Below are positions 25,364 to 33,876 of a stretch of 64,000 nt of DNA, in pieces (position 1 is the stretch's first letter; each line of letters starts with the position of its first letter). Where the stretch lies: assembly GCF_032193805.1 (NCBI RefSeq), contig NZ_JAVBIK010000001.1, positions 3,307,001 through 3,371,000 on the forward strand, given 5' to 3'. A program made the translations under genes and the position numbers. Source of the DNA: Rhodoferax potami (GTDB lineage Bacteria > Pseudomonadota > Gammaproteobacteria > Burkholderiales > Burkholderiaceae_C). The notes beneath the pieces were generated by a model. That model saw nothing but the letters and a program-made list of their open reading frames with translations, was not told the DNA's origin and made no database searches.

Positions 25364-26220
25364 GTGCCACACTCGCCCAAACCCGCTCCGCACGTTTCGC
25401 CCAGCGTAAGCGCGTCAACGTGCTGGTCACTGGCCTGGCGCTGGCCGCCATGGCGTTCGGACTATTCTGGTTGTTCTGGATTTTGTGGGAAACCGTCCGC
25501 TTGGGTCTTGGTGGCTTGTCGATTGCCACGCTGACCCAGATGACGCCTCCACCCAATGAAGCCGGTGGCCTGGCCAACGCGATTTACGGCTCGTTTTTGA
25601 TGGTGTTTCTCGCCACCTGCTTGGGTACGCCCATCGGTGTGATGGCTGGTATTTACCTTGTCGAGTTCGACAACAAGAGCTGGCTGGCAGCCACCGTGCG
25701 GTTTGTGAACGACATTCTGTTGTCTGCACCTTCCATCGTGGTCGGTTTGTTTGTCTACGCAGTGGTGGTATCGCGGTTCAAATCCTTCTCCGGGTACGCT
25801 GGCATTTTGGCGCTGTCCCTGATCGTGATTCCGGTGGTGATCCGCACCACGGAGAACATGCTGCAGCTGGTGCCTGCCGGTTTGCGTGAAGCGGCCTACG
25901 CATTGGGTGCCCCGAAGTGGAAAGTGATCTTGAGCATCACCCTTAAGGCGGCCCGTGCCGGTGTGATTACCGGTGTGTTGTTGGCTGTTGCCCGTATTGC
26001 TGGTGAGACTGCGCCGCTGCTGTTTACTGCTCTGAGCAATCAGTTCTGGACATCGTCGCTGAGCGAACCCATGGCCAGCTTGCCGGTCACGATCTTCAAA
26101 TTTGCCATGAGCCCGTATGAGAACTGGCAGCAACTTGCCTGGGCAGGGGTCTTCTTGATCACCCTGACTGTGCTCGGATTGAACATTCTGGCGCGGGTAC
26201 TGACCCGTTCCAAGGCCTGA
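25360..26220 (+). CDS. pstA: Phosphate ABC transporter permease PstA
   Basis: The 286-residue partner of PstC, with six membrane segments and the EAA loop [22 protein letters not shown] followed by [18 protein letters not shown]. PstA and PstC form the membrane channel that PstB energises. The start codon overlaps the pstC stop. A 36-base gap with AAAGGA leads to pstB. Confidence 0.96.
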   Translation: MSATLAQTRSARFAQRKRVNVLVTGLALAAMAFGLFWLFWILWETVRLGLGGLSIATLTQMTPPPNEAGGLANAIYGSFLMVFLATCLGTPIGVMAGIYLVEFDNKSWLAATVRFVNDILLSAPSIVVGLFVYAVVVSRFKSFSGYAGILALSLIVIPVVIRTTENMLQLVPAGLREAAYALGAPKWKVILSITLKAARAGVITGVLLAVARIAGETAPLLFTALSNQFWTSSLSEPMASLPVTIFKFAMSPYENWQQLAWAGVFLITLTVLGLNILARVLTRSKA

Positions 26221-26256
26221 TGCGCGCAGCGCACTGACGTTTAAAGGATTACTTGT

Positions 26257-27036
26257 ATGTTGAACACACCTAGCGCCCCGACCAAGTCCAAGATCTCCGT
26301 CAAGGACCTGAACTTCTACTACGGCAAGTTCCACGCCCTCAAAGGCATCAACATGGAAATCCCCGAGAAGCGCGTCACCGCCTTCATCGGCCCCTCCGGT
26401 TGCGGCAAGTCCACTCTGTTGCGTATCTTCAACCGCATGTTCGAGTTGTATCCCGAGCAGCGCGCTGAAGGCCAAATCCTGTTGGACGGCCAGAACCTGC
26501 TGACCAGCAAAGAAGACGTGGCTTTGTTGCGTGCCAAGGTCGGTATGGTGTTCCAGAAGCCAACACCGTTCCCGATGTCGATTTACGACAACATTGCCTT
26601 CGGTGTGAAGTTGTTCGAAAAGCTCAGCGCCACCGATATGGAAGAGCGCGTCGAGTGGGCGCTGCGCAAATCAGCCTTGTGGACTGAGGTGAAAGACAAG
26701 TTGCACCAGAGCGGCTCCAGCCTGTCGGGCGGCCAACAGCAGCGTTTGTGTATCGCACGCGGTATCGCGATCAAGCCTGAAGTCTTGCTGCTCGATGAGC
26801 CTTGCTCGGCGCTCGACCCGATCTCGACTGCGAAAGTGGAAGAGTTGATCGTCGAACTCAAGAACGATTACACCGTGCTGATCGTGACCCACAACATGCA
26901 GCAAGCCGCTCGATGCAGCGACTACACCGCTTACATGTACTTGGGCGATCTGGTGGAGTTTGGCCCGACAGAGCAGATGTTCTTCAAGCCGACACGCAAA
27001 GAAACAGAAGACTACATCACCGGCCGTTTCGGCTAA
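26257..27036 (+). CDS. pstB: Phosphate ABC transporter ATP-binding protein
   Basis: The 259-residue ATPase of the Pst transporter. Walker A is GPSGCGKST, the signature is LSGGQQQR, and Walker B is [15 protein letters not shown] with the switch His in [10 protein letters not shown]. The family stretch [19 protein letters not shown] is intact. The C-terminal [15 protein letters not shown] is the common PstB end. Pst plus PhoU also transmits the phosphate signal to PhoR. Confidence 0.97.
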   Translation: MLNTPSAPTKSKISVKDLNFYYGKFHALKGINMEIPEKRVTAFIGPSGCGKSTLLRIFNRMFELYPEQRAEGQILLDGQNLLTSKEDVALLRAKVGMVFQKPTPFPMSIYDNIAFGVKLFEKLSATDMEERVEWALRKSALWTEVKDKLHQSGSSLSGGQQQRLCIARGIAIKPEVLLLDEPCSALDPISTAKVEELIVELKNDYTVLIVTHNMQQAARCSDYTAYMYLGDLVEFGPTEQMFFKPTRKETEDYITGRFG

Positions 27037-27052
27037 GCAAGGAGAGGACGAT

Positions 27053-27754
27053 ATGCCCGATAAACATCTTTCTACGCAGTTCGACAGTGAACTGACTTCG
27101 GTTTCCTCGCAGGTGATGGAGCTTGGTGGCTTGGTGGAGTCACAAATCCGCCAGGCGATTTACGCCTTGTCCCAGTTCAGCGTGGAAGTGGCCGATGAGG
27201 TGACTGCTCGCGAGGCTCGCGTCAATGCGATGGAGTTGGAGATTGACCGCGACTTGTCCAGCATCATTGCGCGTCGCCAGCCGACGGCCCGTGATTTGCG
27301 CTTGCTGATCGCTATTTCCAAAACGACCGCCAACCTGGAGCGCGTAGGGGATGAGGCAGAAAAAATCGCCCGTATGGTGCGCTCGATTATTCACAGTGGA
27401 GCACCGCGTTCCTTGCCATCGTTGGAGTTGCGGGTGGCGGCCGACTTGGCCTCCGGCCTGCTCAACAAGGCGTTGGACGCATTCGCGCGCTTGGATGTGA
27501 ACGCAGCGGTCTCGATTCTCAAAGAAGACGACTTGATCGATGCGGAGTTTGACGGTTTCGTCCGCAAGCTGGTGACCTACATGATGGAAGATCCCCGCAT
27601 GATTTCGCCAAGCCTTGACTTGCTGTTCCTGGCCAAAGCCATTGAGCGCATCGGTGACCACTCCAAAAACATTGCAGAGTTCATCATCTATGTGGTGAAG
27701 GGCGAGGATGTGCGCCACTCCACGATGGAGAAAATTGAGTCGGTTGTGAAATGA
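27053..27754 (+). CDS. phoU: Phosphate signalling complex protein PhoU
   Basis: A 233-residue protein with two three-helix repeats, each with the metal-cluster motif: ANLERVGDEAEKIARM in the first and KAIERIGDHSKNIAEF in the second. PhoU links the state of the Pst transporter to PhoR and keeps PhoB inactive when phosphate is plentiful. The ATG at 27053 has GGAGAGGA upstream. It follows pstB by 16 bases and overlaps phoB by four bases (ATGA). Confidence 0.96.
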   Translation: MPDKHLSTQFDSELTSVSSQVMELGGLVESQIRQAIYALSQFSVEVADEVTAREARVNAMELEIDRDLSSIIARRQPTARDLRLLIAISKTTANLERVGDEAEKIARMVRSIIHSGAPRSLPSLELRVAADLASGLLNKALDAFARLDVNAAVSILKEDDLIDAEFDGFVRKLVTYMMEDPRMISPSLDLLFLAKAIERIGDHSKNIAEFIIYVVKGEDVRHSTMEKIESVVK

Positions 27755-28488
27755 AAAATATGCCCGCCGTGCTGGTGGTCGAGGACGAGTCGGCCATCGC
27801 TGAATTGATCGCCGTCAACCTGCGACATAACGGGTTCCGCCCGCGATGGGCGATGGACAGTGACTCTGCTCAGCGCGAGATTGATGACGGAGTCCCCGAT
27901 CTCATTTTGCTGGACTGGATGTTGCCTGGTGAGAGTGGCCTGGTATTGGCCAAACGCTGGCGCGCGGATCCCCGGACCAAAGAAGTGCCCATCATCATGC
28001 TGACCGCGCGTGGCGATGAGGCAGACCGGGTTGCCGGTCTGGATGCGGGTGCTGACGATTACATTGCCAAGCCATTTTCAACCAAAGAGTTGTTGGCGCG
28101 GGTGCGTGCGGTCTTGCGTCGTCGCACTCCCGAGAGTACGGGCGAAGCGCTGACTATTGCTGGTTTGACCCTGGATTCGTCGACCCATCGTGTGTCTTTT
28201 GAAGGCGCTGCGCTCAAACTCGGACCCACAGAGTTCAAGCTGTTGCATTACCTGATGGGGCATGCCGAGCGGGTGCATAGCCGTGCCCAATTGTTGGACA
28301 ACGTGTGGGGCGATCACGTCTATATTGAAGAGCGGACCGTAGACGTTCATGTGAAGCGTCTCCGGGAAGCCTTGTCACATGCTGGCGTAATGGTGGAAAC
28401 CGTGCGGGGTGCTGGTTATCGCTTAACTGCCAAGCCTGCAATGCCGATTGTTTCTTCACAACCCTCAGCTGATCGCGCCAGCGCCTGA
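27751..28488 (+). CDS. phoB: Phosphate regulon response regulator PhoB
   Basis: A 245-residue OmpR-type regulator. The receiver domain has the acidic pair VVEDES, the phosphoacceptor Asp55 in LLDWMLPGESG, and the Lys in YIAKPFSTKELLARV. The winged-helix domain carries LGPTEFKLLHYLMGH and VDVHVKRLREAL. It should bind the TGTCA direct repeats noted across this window. It is coupled to phoU by ATGA and followed by phoR after 17 bases. Confidence 0.96.
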   Translation: MKNMPAVLVVEDESAIAELIAVNLRHNGFRPRWAMDSDSAQREIDDGVPDLILLDWMLPGESGLVLAKRWRADPRTKEVPIIMLTARGDEADRVAGLDAGADDYIAKPFSTKELLARVRAVLRRRTPESTGEALTIAGLTLDSSTHRVSFEGAALKLGPTEFKLLHYLMGHAERVHSRAQLLDNVWGDHVYIEERTVDVHVKRLREALSHAGVMVETVRGAGYRLTAKPAMPIVSSQPSADRASA

Positions 28489-28505
28489 GGCGTCACAGTT
28501 TCTGC

Positions 28506-29828
28506 ATGTTTCTTCGTTTCGTTTCTTTCCTGTTGTTGCAGGGGCTGGGTGGTATTGCCGGCTATTTTTTAGTCCAACGGTTCGAGCCGCTCTGGGGTGC
28601 TTTGGCTGGGGCGCTCGCAGGTGGTTTCCTGTGGATGCTCCTGGACTCAGCACGCGGTTTTCGCCTGATGCGGTGGTTACAGGCCGGTGAGTCGACCGAA
28701 CTGCATTTGGGTTTTGGCTTTTGGGGCGAAGTCGCGGACCGTACGCGCCGGCAAATGCGCTCGCGGGAGCGCCGCGTCGCTGAAGGCGACACCAAGCTCC
28801 AAGACTTTTTGGCCGCGTTGCAGGCTTCTCCCAACGGGGTGGTGTTGCTAGATGCTGCCGGTCGTATCGAGTGGTTCAACCAGATGGCTGGCCAACACTT
28901 CGGTTTTGATGCGCGCCGTGACATGCTGCAGCACTTCGGCAATCTGGTGCGGGACCCGGGCTTTGCTAGTTATTACGCGGGTCAAGAATTCAGCCATGGG
29001 CTTGTGATGCCCGGGCGGGAAAACACAGGATCCAAGCCTGTTCAGCTCTCTGTGCACTTACACCCCTACGGCGAAGGTCGCAATCTGCTGCTGTCACGCG
29101 ACATCACCGCCTTGGAGCAGGCGGAGGCCATGCGCCGAGATTTTGTGGCGAACGTATCGCACGAGATTCGCACCCCTTTGACCGTCTTGGCGGGTTTTGT
29201 TGAAACGCTGCAGACGCTGCCCTTGGACGAGACTGAGCAGGGGAAGTACCTCGGTTTGATGTCTCAGCAGGCCACGCGCATGCAGAGTCTGGTGGACGAT
29301 TTGCTCACACTGTCGCGCTTGGAAGGAAGCCCCGCACCTTCGGGTGCTGATCTGGTCGACATGGTGCAGCTCTTGCAGCAATGCAAGCAGGAAGCCCACA
29401 ACTTGTCGGTGCTACTGTGGGGCAGAGCCCAGGATATTCAGTTCACGGTTGCGGATGCAGTGGCCGTGACAGGTTCTGCCACCGAAATTCACAGTGCAGT
29501 GTTCAACTTGATCGGCAATGCGATCCGGTACACCCCCGCAGACAAATCCATCGTGGTGCAATGGCACAAAACTGGCGACGGGGAAGCAGAGCTATCAGTG
29601 CAGGACACCGGCCCCGGCATTGCGCCTGAACATCTGCCCCGCCTGACCGAACGTTTCTACCGGGTGGACCGGAGCCGTTCACGCGACACGGGCGGCACGG
29701 GGCTGGGCTTGGCCATCGTGAAGCACGTGGCCCAGCGGCATGGCGCAGAGCTCTTGATTGAAAGCGTGCCGGGCCGTGGTTCTACATTCCGATTGCGTTT
29801 CAAGGCGGCCCGTTTACGCATGCACTGA
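28506..29828 (+). CDS. phoR: Phosphate regulon sensor histidine kinase PhoR
   Basis: A 440-residue membrane kinase. Two close N-terminal membrane helices (about residues 3-22 and 28-47) leave almost no periplasmic loop, as is usual for PhoR, which senses phosphate through Pst and PhoU. A PAS domain (ALQASPNGVVLLDAAGRIEWF type, residues about 103-200) is followed by the phosphorylated His219 in NVSHEIRTPLTV and the ATPase boxes NLIGNAIRYTP, DTGPGIAPEHL and GTGLGLAIVKHV. It ends the pst-pho operon and converges on the next gene with 20 bases between them. Confidence 0.96.
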   Translation: MFLRFVSFLLLQGLGGIAGYFLVQRFEPLWGALAGALAGGFLWMLLDSARGFRLMRWLQAGESTELHLGFGFWGEVADRTRRQMRSRERRVAEGDTKLQDFLAALQASPNGVVLLDAAGRIEWFNQMAGQHFGFDARRDMLQHFGNLVRDPGFASYYAGQEFSHGLVMPGRENTGSKPVQLSVHLHPYGEGRNLLLSRDITALEQAEAMRRDFVANVSHEIRTPLTVLAGFVETLQTLPLDETEQGKYLGLMSQQATRMQSLVDDLLTLSRLEGSPAPSGADLVDMVQLLQQCKQEAHNLSVLLWGRAQDIQFTVADAVAVTGSATEIHSAVFNLIGNAIRYTPADKSIVVQWHKTGDGEAELSVQDTGPGIAPEHLPRLTERFYRVDRSRSRDTGGTGLGLAIVKHVAQRHGAELLIESVPGRGSTFRLRFKAARLRMH

Positions 29829-29848
29829 GTGGGCCGCACCCATCGGTT

Positions 29849-31552
29849 TTATTGCCGTTTCAGAATCCAGAACATCTCGGAGCCCGCTACCGGGTGCTGT
29901 ACCAAGGTGTGAGCCCCCCAAATAGTGCGATCAACGCCCGCGGGCATTTCTGAGTTTCGGGCGGGTTCGGTCAACATCCATTTACATGCTTTGGTGGTGT
30001 TGATCGGCTGGAGATCGATGCCGCCATACCAACCCAAGGCGGCGGTTTGCGCTGGGTCCAGATTCAAAACGATGGCACATTGCCCGGTTTGAATCGTGGC
30101 CCGCGTCTGTTTCACCATCGTCTTGGCACTTTGCGCATAGTCAAGCAAAGGCATCCAGAGGGTCATCAGCAACAGCCAGCACAGGGAGGCGCCGCTTGCT
30201 GGCAGGACGAGACTTTTCCAGATGGCAGCGCGGTGCCTACCGGCGCGCCACCGCACCAGCCAACCCCAGGCCAAGGTGGCCAACACGGCAAATGCAAAGG
30301 GCAAGATCTGGAATTCGGCTTCATAGCCTGGCGCCAAACGAGCCACGTTGGCTGCCGGTTGTGGCGGAGTGCCTGTTTGCATGGCGATCCACACGACCCA
30401 GATCACAATACCGCAGCCGGTAAAGAACAAGAGGGTGAACCAGTCAATCAGGGCGGCGACTTGGCGTCGCAGGGTGGGCAAAGCGAATGCTGCCATTGCC
30501 GCAAAGGCCGGCAGTGCCAACAGCAGCGTACGGTCGGGTGCGCCCGAGAGCAACATGGTGCCTACGCTGGTCACAATAAACCAAGCCGGCAAGGACAAAT
30601 GGCGGCTGATGTTCAGGTTGAAAAGGTGCTTGCGCCAGCGCCATGCGCTGTAGAGCGCCAAAGGCCATGCGGGCCAGGTAAACCAAAGCAGCAGCTGGAT
30701 ATGGCCGTTCCAGTAGTCCCAAGTCAGGGTGGGCCACTCGACTTTCCACACCCACAAGCCCAAAATTTTTGCGATCCAAGCGACTGCAAGAGCCATCACC
30801 AGCAACAGGGCTGCGTCCAGGGTCTGATGGCGGAGCGGGTTGCCTTCATCATTCGCAGAACGACGGTCCACACCGTGGATGCAAGCGCCGCCAACTCCGA
30901 ACATCAGGGCCAGTGCTGGTGCTCCGCTCAAGCTCATGCCGAGCATCCCCAATCCTGCGCAGACCAAGGGTGCGACCCGATGGTAGGGCAATGCACTCAG
31001 TGCATAAAACAGGAGCGCACTGAATCCCAACTGGGCCAATGCGGGGGTGGTCTCGTGACTGAGTTGCGCGAGCCCCAGCGAAGCCATGAAGGCGAGCAAG
31101 CCGCCGTCCGCCATGGCGCGGGCATAGTCGGTGGGGTGGGCCTCGCCGCCAAAGGCGAAGGCTACCGGTTGAGCCGCAGGAGTGCGGGCTAGGTAATAGC
31201 TGCCGTACCAGGTGCTGACAAAGGCCAGTGTCAGCAAAAGGATAAAAGGAATACGGACCCAGAAGTCTGCGTTGACGCCCGGCGGTGCGAGTTGCAATGC
31301 CCATGCGCCCAGCCAATAGGGCAGCAGCGAGGGGAAGTCAGGGGCAACTCCCAACATCGTGGGATACCACCAGGAGGCTTCACCACGGCTCAGTGCGGCC
31401 ATAAAGCCCAGTGCACTGAGATCCGCGCTTCGCCATGCGTCCCGACCGATGAAGCCCGCTGCAATAAACGCAAGACAAAGCAGCAGCAACGCGAGGCGGG
31501 GAAGGCGCCTGACAGAGGTTTGCGCCACGATAGCAGGTGTCGGATGGTTCAC
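29849..31552 (-). CDS. Large polytopic membrane protein, possible GT-C (ArnT/PMT-like) glycosyltransferase
   Basis: About 567 residues with some 11-13 hydrophobic segments and a C-terminal soluble part (AKTMVKQTRATIQTGQCAIV, then LVQHPVAGSEMFWILKRQ). Near the N-terminus an acidic motif after the first helix, FIGRDAWRSADLSALGFM, resembles the RDE/RDD loop of dolichyl- or undecaprenyl-phosphate sugar transferases, and FPSLLPYWLGAW also fits. The start is uncertain; I use the GTG at 31552 just before VNHPTPAIVAQ, because the frame further upstream crosses the rpmE terminator and antisense of rpmE. Donor and acceptor are unknown. It lies downstream of rpmE on the same strand. Confidence 0.6.
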   Translation of the reverse strand: MNHPTPAIVAQTSVRRLPRLALLLLCLAFIAAGFIGRDAWRSADLSALGFMAALSRGEASWWYPTMLGVAPDFPSLLPYWLGAWALQLAPPGVNADFWVRIPFILLLTLAFVSTWYGSYYLARTPAAQPVAFAFGGEAHPTDYARAMADGGLLAFMASLGLAQLSHETTPALAQLGFSALLFYALSALPYHRVAPLVCAGLGMLGMSLSGAPALALMFGVGGACIHGVDRRSANDEGNPLRHQTLDAALLLVMALAVAWIAKILGLWVWKVEWPTLTWDYWNGHIQLLLWFTWPAWPLALYSAWRWRKHLFNLNISRHLSLPAWFIVTSVGTMLLSGAPDRTLLLALPAFAAMAAFALPTLRRQVAALIDWFTLLFFTGCGIVIWVVWIAMQTGTPPQPAANVARLAPGYEAEFQILPFAFAVLATLAWGWLVRWRAGRHRAAIWKSLVLPASGASLCWLLLMTLWMPLLDYAQSAKTMVKQTRATIQTGQCAIVLNLDPAQTAALGWYGGIDLQPINTTKACKWMLTEPARNSEMPAGVDRTIWGAHTLVQHPVAGSEMFWILKRQ

Positions 31553-31582
31553 GCGGATCTTGAGAGGTTGAGAACAGTGATC

Positions 31583-31617
31583 AAAAAAAAGCAGCCCGGA
31601 TGTCCGTGCTGCTTTTA
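31583..31617 (-). terminator. Rho-independent terminator after rpmE2
   Basis: On the minus strand AAAAGCAGC pairs with GCTGCTTTT around a 12-base interior, followed by a further run of T (forward 31583-31590 is all A). It lies 30-65 bases after the rpmE2 stop codon. Confidence 0.85.
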
Positions 31618-31647
31618 TACCAACCCAGGCCAAAGCCTGAACGGCGA

Positions 31648-31905
31648 TTACTTCGCTGCGGTTTTGCCGAAACGGTTGCGGAACTTTTCCACGCGTCCGC
31701 CCATGTTGTCCACCGACTTTTGCGTGCCGGTGTAGAAAGGGTGGGATTCGCTGGTGGTATCCAACTTGAAGAGTGGCAGCTCGCGGCCGTCTTCCATCTT
31801 GATCATTTCCTTGGTGTTTGCGCAAGAACGTGTCACGAACTTGAAACCGTTGGACATGTCCTGGAAGCAAACTTCGCGGTAGTTGGGGTGAATGCCTTCT
31901 TTCAT
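31648..31905 (-). CDS. rpmE2: 50S ribosomal protein L31, type B
   Basis: An 85-residue ribosomal protein with the L31 core [20 protein letters not shown], and the C-terminal [29 protein letters not shown]. It lacks the zinc-binding CxxC motifs of type A, so it is the zinc-free paralogue (B type), though here it may be the only copy. The ATG at 31905 is preceded by GGAGAAGAG; an in-frame ATG four codons upstream lies within that site. It follows rho, as in many betaproteobacteria. Confidence 0.95.
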   Translation of the reverse strand: MKEGIHPNYREVCFQDMSNGFKFVTRSCANTKEMIKMEDGRELPLFKLDTTSESHPFYTGTQKSVDNMGGRVEKFRNRFGKTAAK

Positions 31906-32013
31906 ACTCTTCTCCATCAGTTGCGCTAGCCGCGCCGGTCCTTGCGCAAACCCTGCGCAATATAAAAACTCGGCGTACTTGTCGCGAAAACCCTAAATTA
32001 TAGCCTATCGACT

Positions 32014-33279
32014 TCAGCCGCCCCGACGCATCATGTCGAAGAACTCGCTGTTGTTCTTGGTGGCCCGCATTTGTTTGAGCACCATCTCCATGGATTCGAT
32101 TTCATCCATGTTGTAGAGGAACTGGCGCAGGATGCGGGTCTTTTGCAGAATTTCCGGTTGCAGCAGCAACTCTTCACGGCGGGTACCGCTGCGGTTGAGT
32201 TGGATAGACGGGAAAATCCGCTTTTCGTAGAGGCGACGGTCCAGGTGCACTTCGCTGTTGCCTGTGCCTTTGAACTCTTCAAAAATCACTTCGTCCATGC
32301 GGCTGCCAGTATCGATCAGCGCAGTGGCAATGATGGTGAGCGAGCCACCTTCTTCTACGTTACGGGCTGCACCGAGGAAGCGCTTGGGGCGCTGCAAAGC
32401 GTTGGCATCGACACCGCCGGTCAACACTTTGCCGGAGGAGGGCACCACGTTGTTGTAGGCGCGGGCCAGCCGGGTGATGGAGTCCAGCAGGATGACCACA
32501 TCCTTTTTCAATTCCACCAAGCGTTTGGCGCGTTCGATCACCATTTCGGCCACGTGTACGTGGCGTGCAGCTGGTTCGTCGAACGTAGAGGCAATCACCT
32601 CGCCCTTCACGGTGCGCTGCATCTCGGTCACTTCTTCGGGACGCTCATCTACCAGCAAGACCATCATGTGGCTGTCAGGGTAGTTGGCAGAAATGGCGTG
32701 GGCGATGTGCTGCATCATCACGGTCTTACCGCTCTTGGGCGGTGCTACCAGCAAGGCGCGCTGGCCTTTGCCGATAGGCGCAATGATGTCGATCACGCGG
32801 CCGGTGATGTTTTCGTCGGTCTTGAGGCCATCCTGCTCGAGGCGCATCTGCACCTTGGGGAACAAAGGCGTCAAGTTCTCGAACATGACCTTGTGCTTGT
32901 TGCCTTCAGGGGGGCCGCCATTGACTTTGTCCAGCTTGTTCAGTGCAAAGTAGCGCTCGCCGTCTTTCGGGGTGCGCACTTCGCCTTCAATCATGTCACC
33001 TGTGTGCAGGTTGAAACGACGTACCTGGCTGGGGCTGATGTAGATGTCGTCGGTGCTGGCTGTGTAGCTGGTGTCCGGGCTGCGCAGGAAGCCGAAGCCA
33101 TCCGGGAGAATTTCCAAAACACCGTCGGCAATGATTTGCTCGCCGGCACGCGCCCGCTTCTTGATGATCGCGAACATCAACTCCTGCTTGCGCATGCGGC
33201 CCGTGTTTTCGATCTCAAGTTCTTCAGCTTGCTTGAGCACTTCAGACACGTGCAGTGCTTTAAGTTCGTTTAAATGCAT
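32014..33279 (-). CDS. rho: Transcription termination factor Rho
   Basis: A 421-residue hexameric RNA helicase. The N-terminal Rho-N helix bundle ([19 protein letters not shown]) and the cold-shock-like RNA-binding domain ([20 protein letters not shown]) precede the ATPase core with Walker A APPKSGKT, Walker [18 protein letters not shown], the Q-loop and R-loop near [13 protein letters not shown] and the Arg finger region. The C-terminus ends FFDMMRRGG. It has a 218-base leader behind trxA, long enough for the autogenous control known for rho in E. coli. Confidence 0.98.
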   Translation of the reverse strand: MHLNELKALHVSEVLKQAEELEIENTGRMRKQELMFAIIKKRARAGEQIIADGVLEILPDGFGFLRSPDTSYTASTDDIYISPSQVRRFNLHTGDMIEGEVRTPKDGERYFALNKLDKVNGGPPEGNKHKVMFENLTPLFPKVQMRLEQDGLKTDENITGRVIDIIAPIGKGQRALLVAPPKSGKTVMMQHIAHAISANYPDSHMMVLLVDERPEEVTEMQRTVKGEVIASTFDEPAARHVHVAEMVIERAKRLVELKKDVVILLDSITRLARAYNNVVPSSGKVLTGGVDANALQRPKRFLGAARNVEEGGSLTIIATALIDTGSRMDEVIFEEFKGTGNSEVHLDRRLYEKRIFPSIQLNRSGTRREELLLQPEILQKTRILRQFLYNMDEIESMEMVLKQMRATKNNSEFFDMMRRGG

Positions 33280-33497
33280 GGAGTGGGTCCCGTCAGGGCG
33301 TTAACCGGAAATCGGCAAAAAACCAGAGTGGTCTAAAAATTCAGGGGAGTGGGGATTGAGGCAAGACCGTGAGCTTGGCCTCGGTGTCCTGAGCCTGATC
33401 TGGCTGACCGCCTTCAATCTGGCGGGTGGACACAATGATTATGACAGGAAATTGCAACCGCACTGCAGCGGCGCGGTTGCAATGGTTTATGGGCGGA
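33280..33497 (-). promoter_or_regulatory. trxA-rho intergenic region with a hairpin
   Basis: No gene is visible here. ATTGCAACCGC (33451-33461) and GCGGTTGCAAT (33473-33483) form a perfect 11-base stem about 15 bases after the trxA stop codon on the minus strand. No T run follows, so it is not a classical intrinsic terminator; it may mark a partial stop, an attenuator or an mRNA end. The rest is the probable rho leader, which in E. coli is a site of Rho autoregulation. Confidence 0.45.
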
Positions 33498-33830
33498 TCA
33501 GGCCAATTGCTGGTCGATGAAGGCAATGAGCTGCGCCTTGCTCAACGCACCGACCTTGGTGGCCGCCAATTGACCATCCTTGAACAACATAAGGGTAGGA
33601 ATGCCGCGGATGCCGAATTTGGCAGGAATGTCGCGGTTTTCGTCCACATTCATCTTGGCGATCTGGAGCTTGCCTTCGTAGGCGGCAGACACCTCATCGA
33701 GAATCGGGGCGATCATTTTGCAGGGGCCGCACCACTCTGCCCAGTAGTCCACCAGAATGGGTTGTGCAGATTGCAGAACGTCGGCTTCGAAAGTCGCGTC
33801 TGTGACGTGTTTGATGAGTTCGCTAGCCAT
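33498..33830 (-). CDS. trxA: Thioredoxin 1
   Basis: A 110-residue thioredoxin with the redox motif WCGPC (Cys34 and Cys37), the buried Asp in [10 protein letters not shown] and the cis-proline loop [12 protein letters not shown]. It is the general cytoplasmic disulfide reductant and would also serve ribonucleotide reductase and the LMW-type ArsC of this window. It lies upstream of rho on the same strand, a common betaproteobacterial arrangement, and is divergent from addB. Confidence 0.97.
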   Translation of the reverse strand: MASELIKHVTDATFEADVLQSAQPILVDYWAEWCGPCKMIAPILDEVSAAYEGKLQIAKMNVDENRDIPAKFGIRGIPTLMLFKDGQLAATKVGALSKAQLIAFIDQQLA

Positions 33831-33876
33831 GGTGATTCCTTTGGAAGAGTGCTAATGCAGCTAAAGTTGCGGCATT

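Noticed and set aside
31553-31960. Longer N-terminus for the polytopic membrane protein
   Set aside because: This stretch crosses the rpmE2 terminator and rpmE2 itself in another frame; no membrane protein features are seen in it.
33451-33483. Intrinsic terminator after trxA
   Set aside because: The 11-base stem is perfect but lacks a following T run, so it is recorded only as a hairpin.
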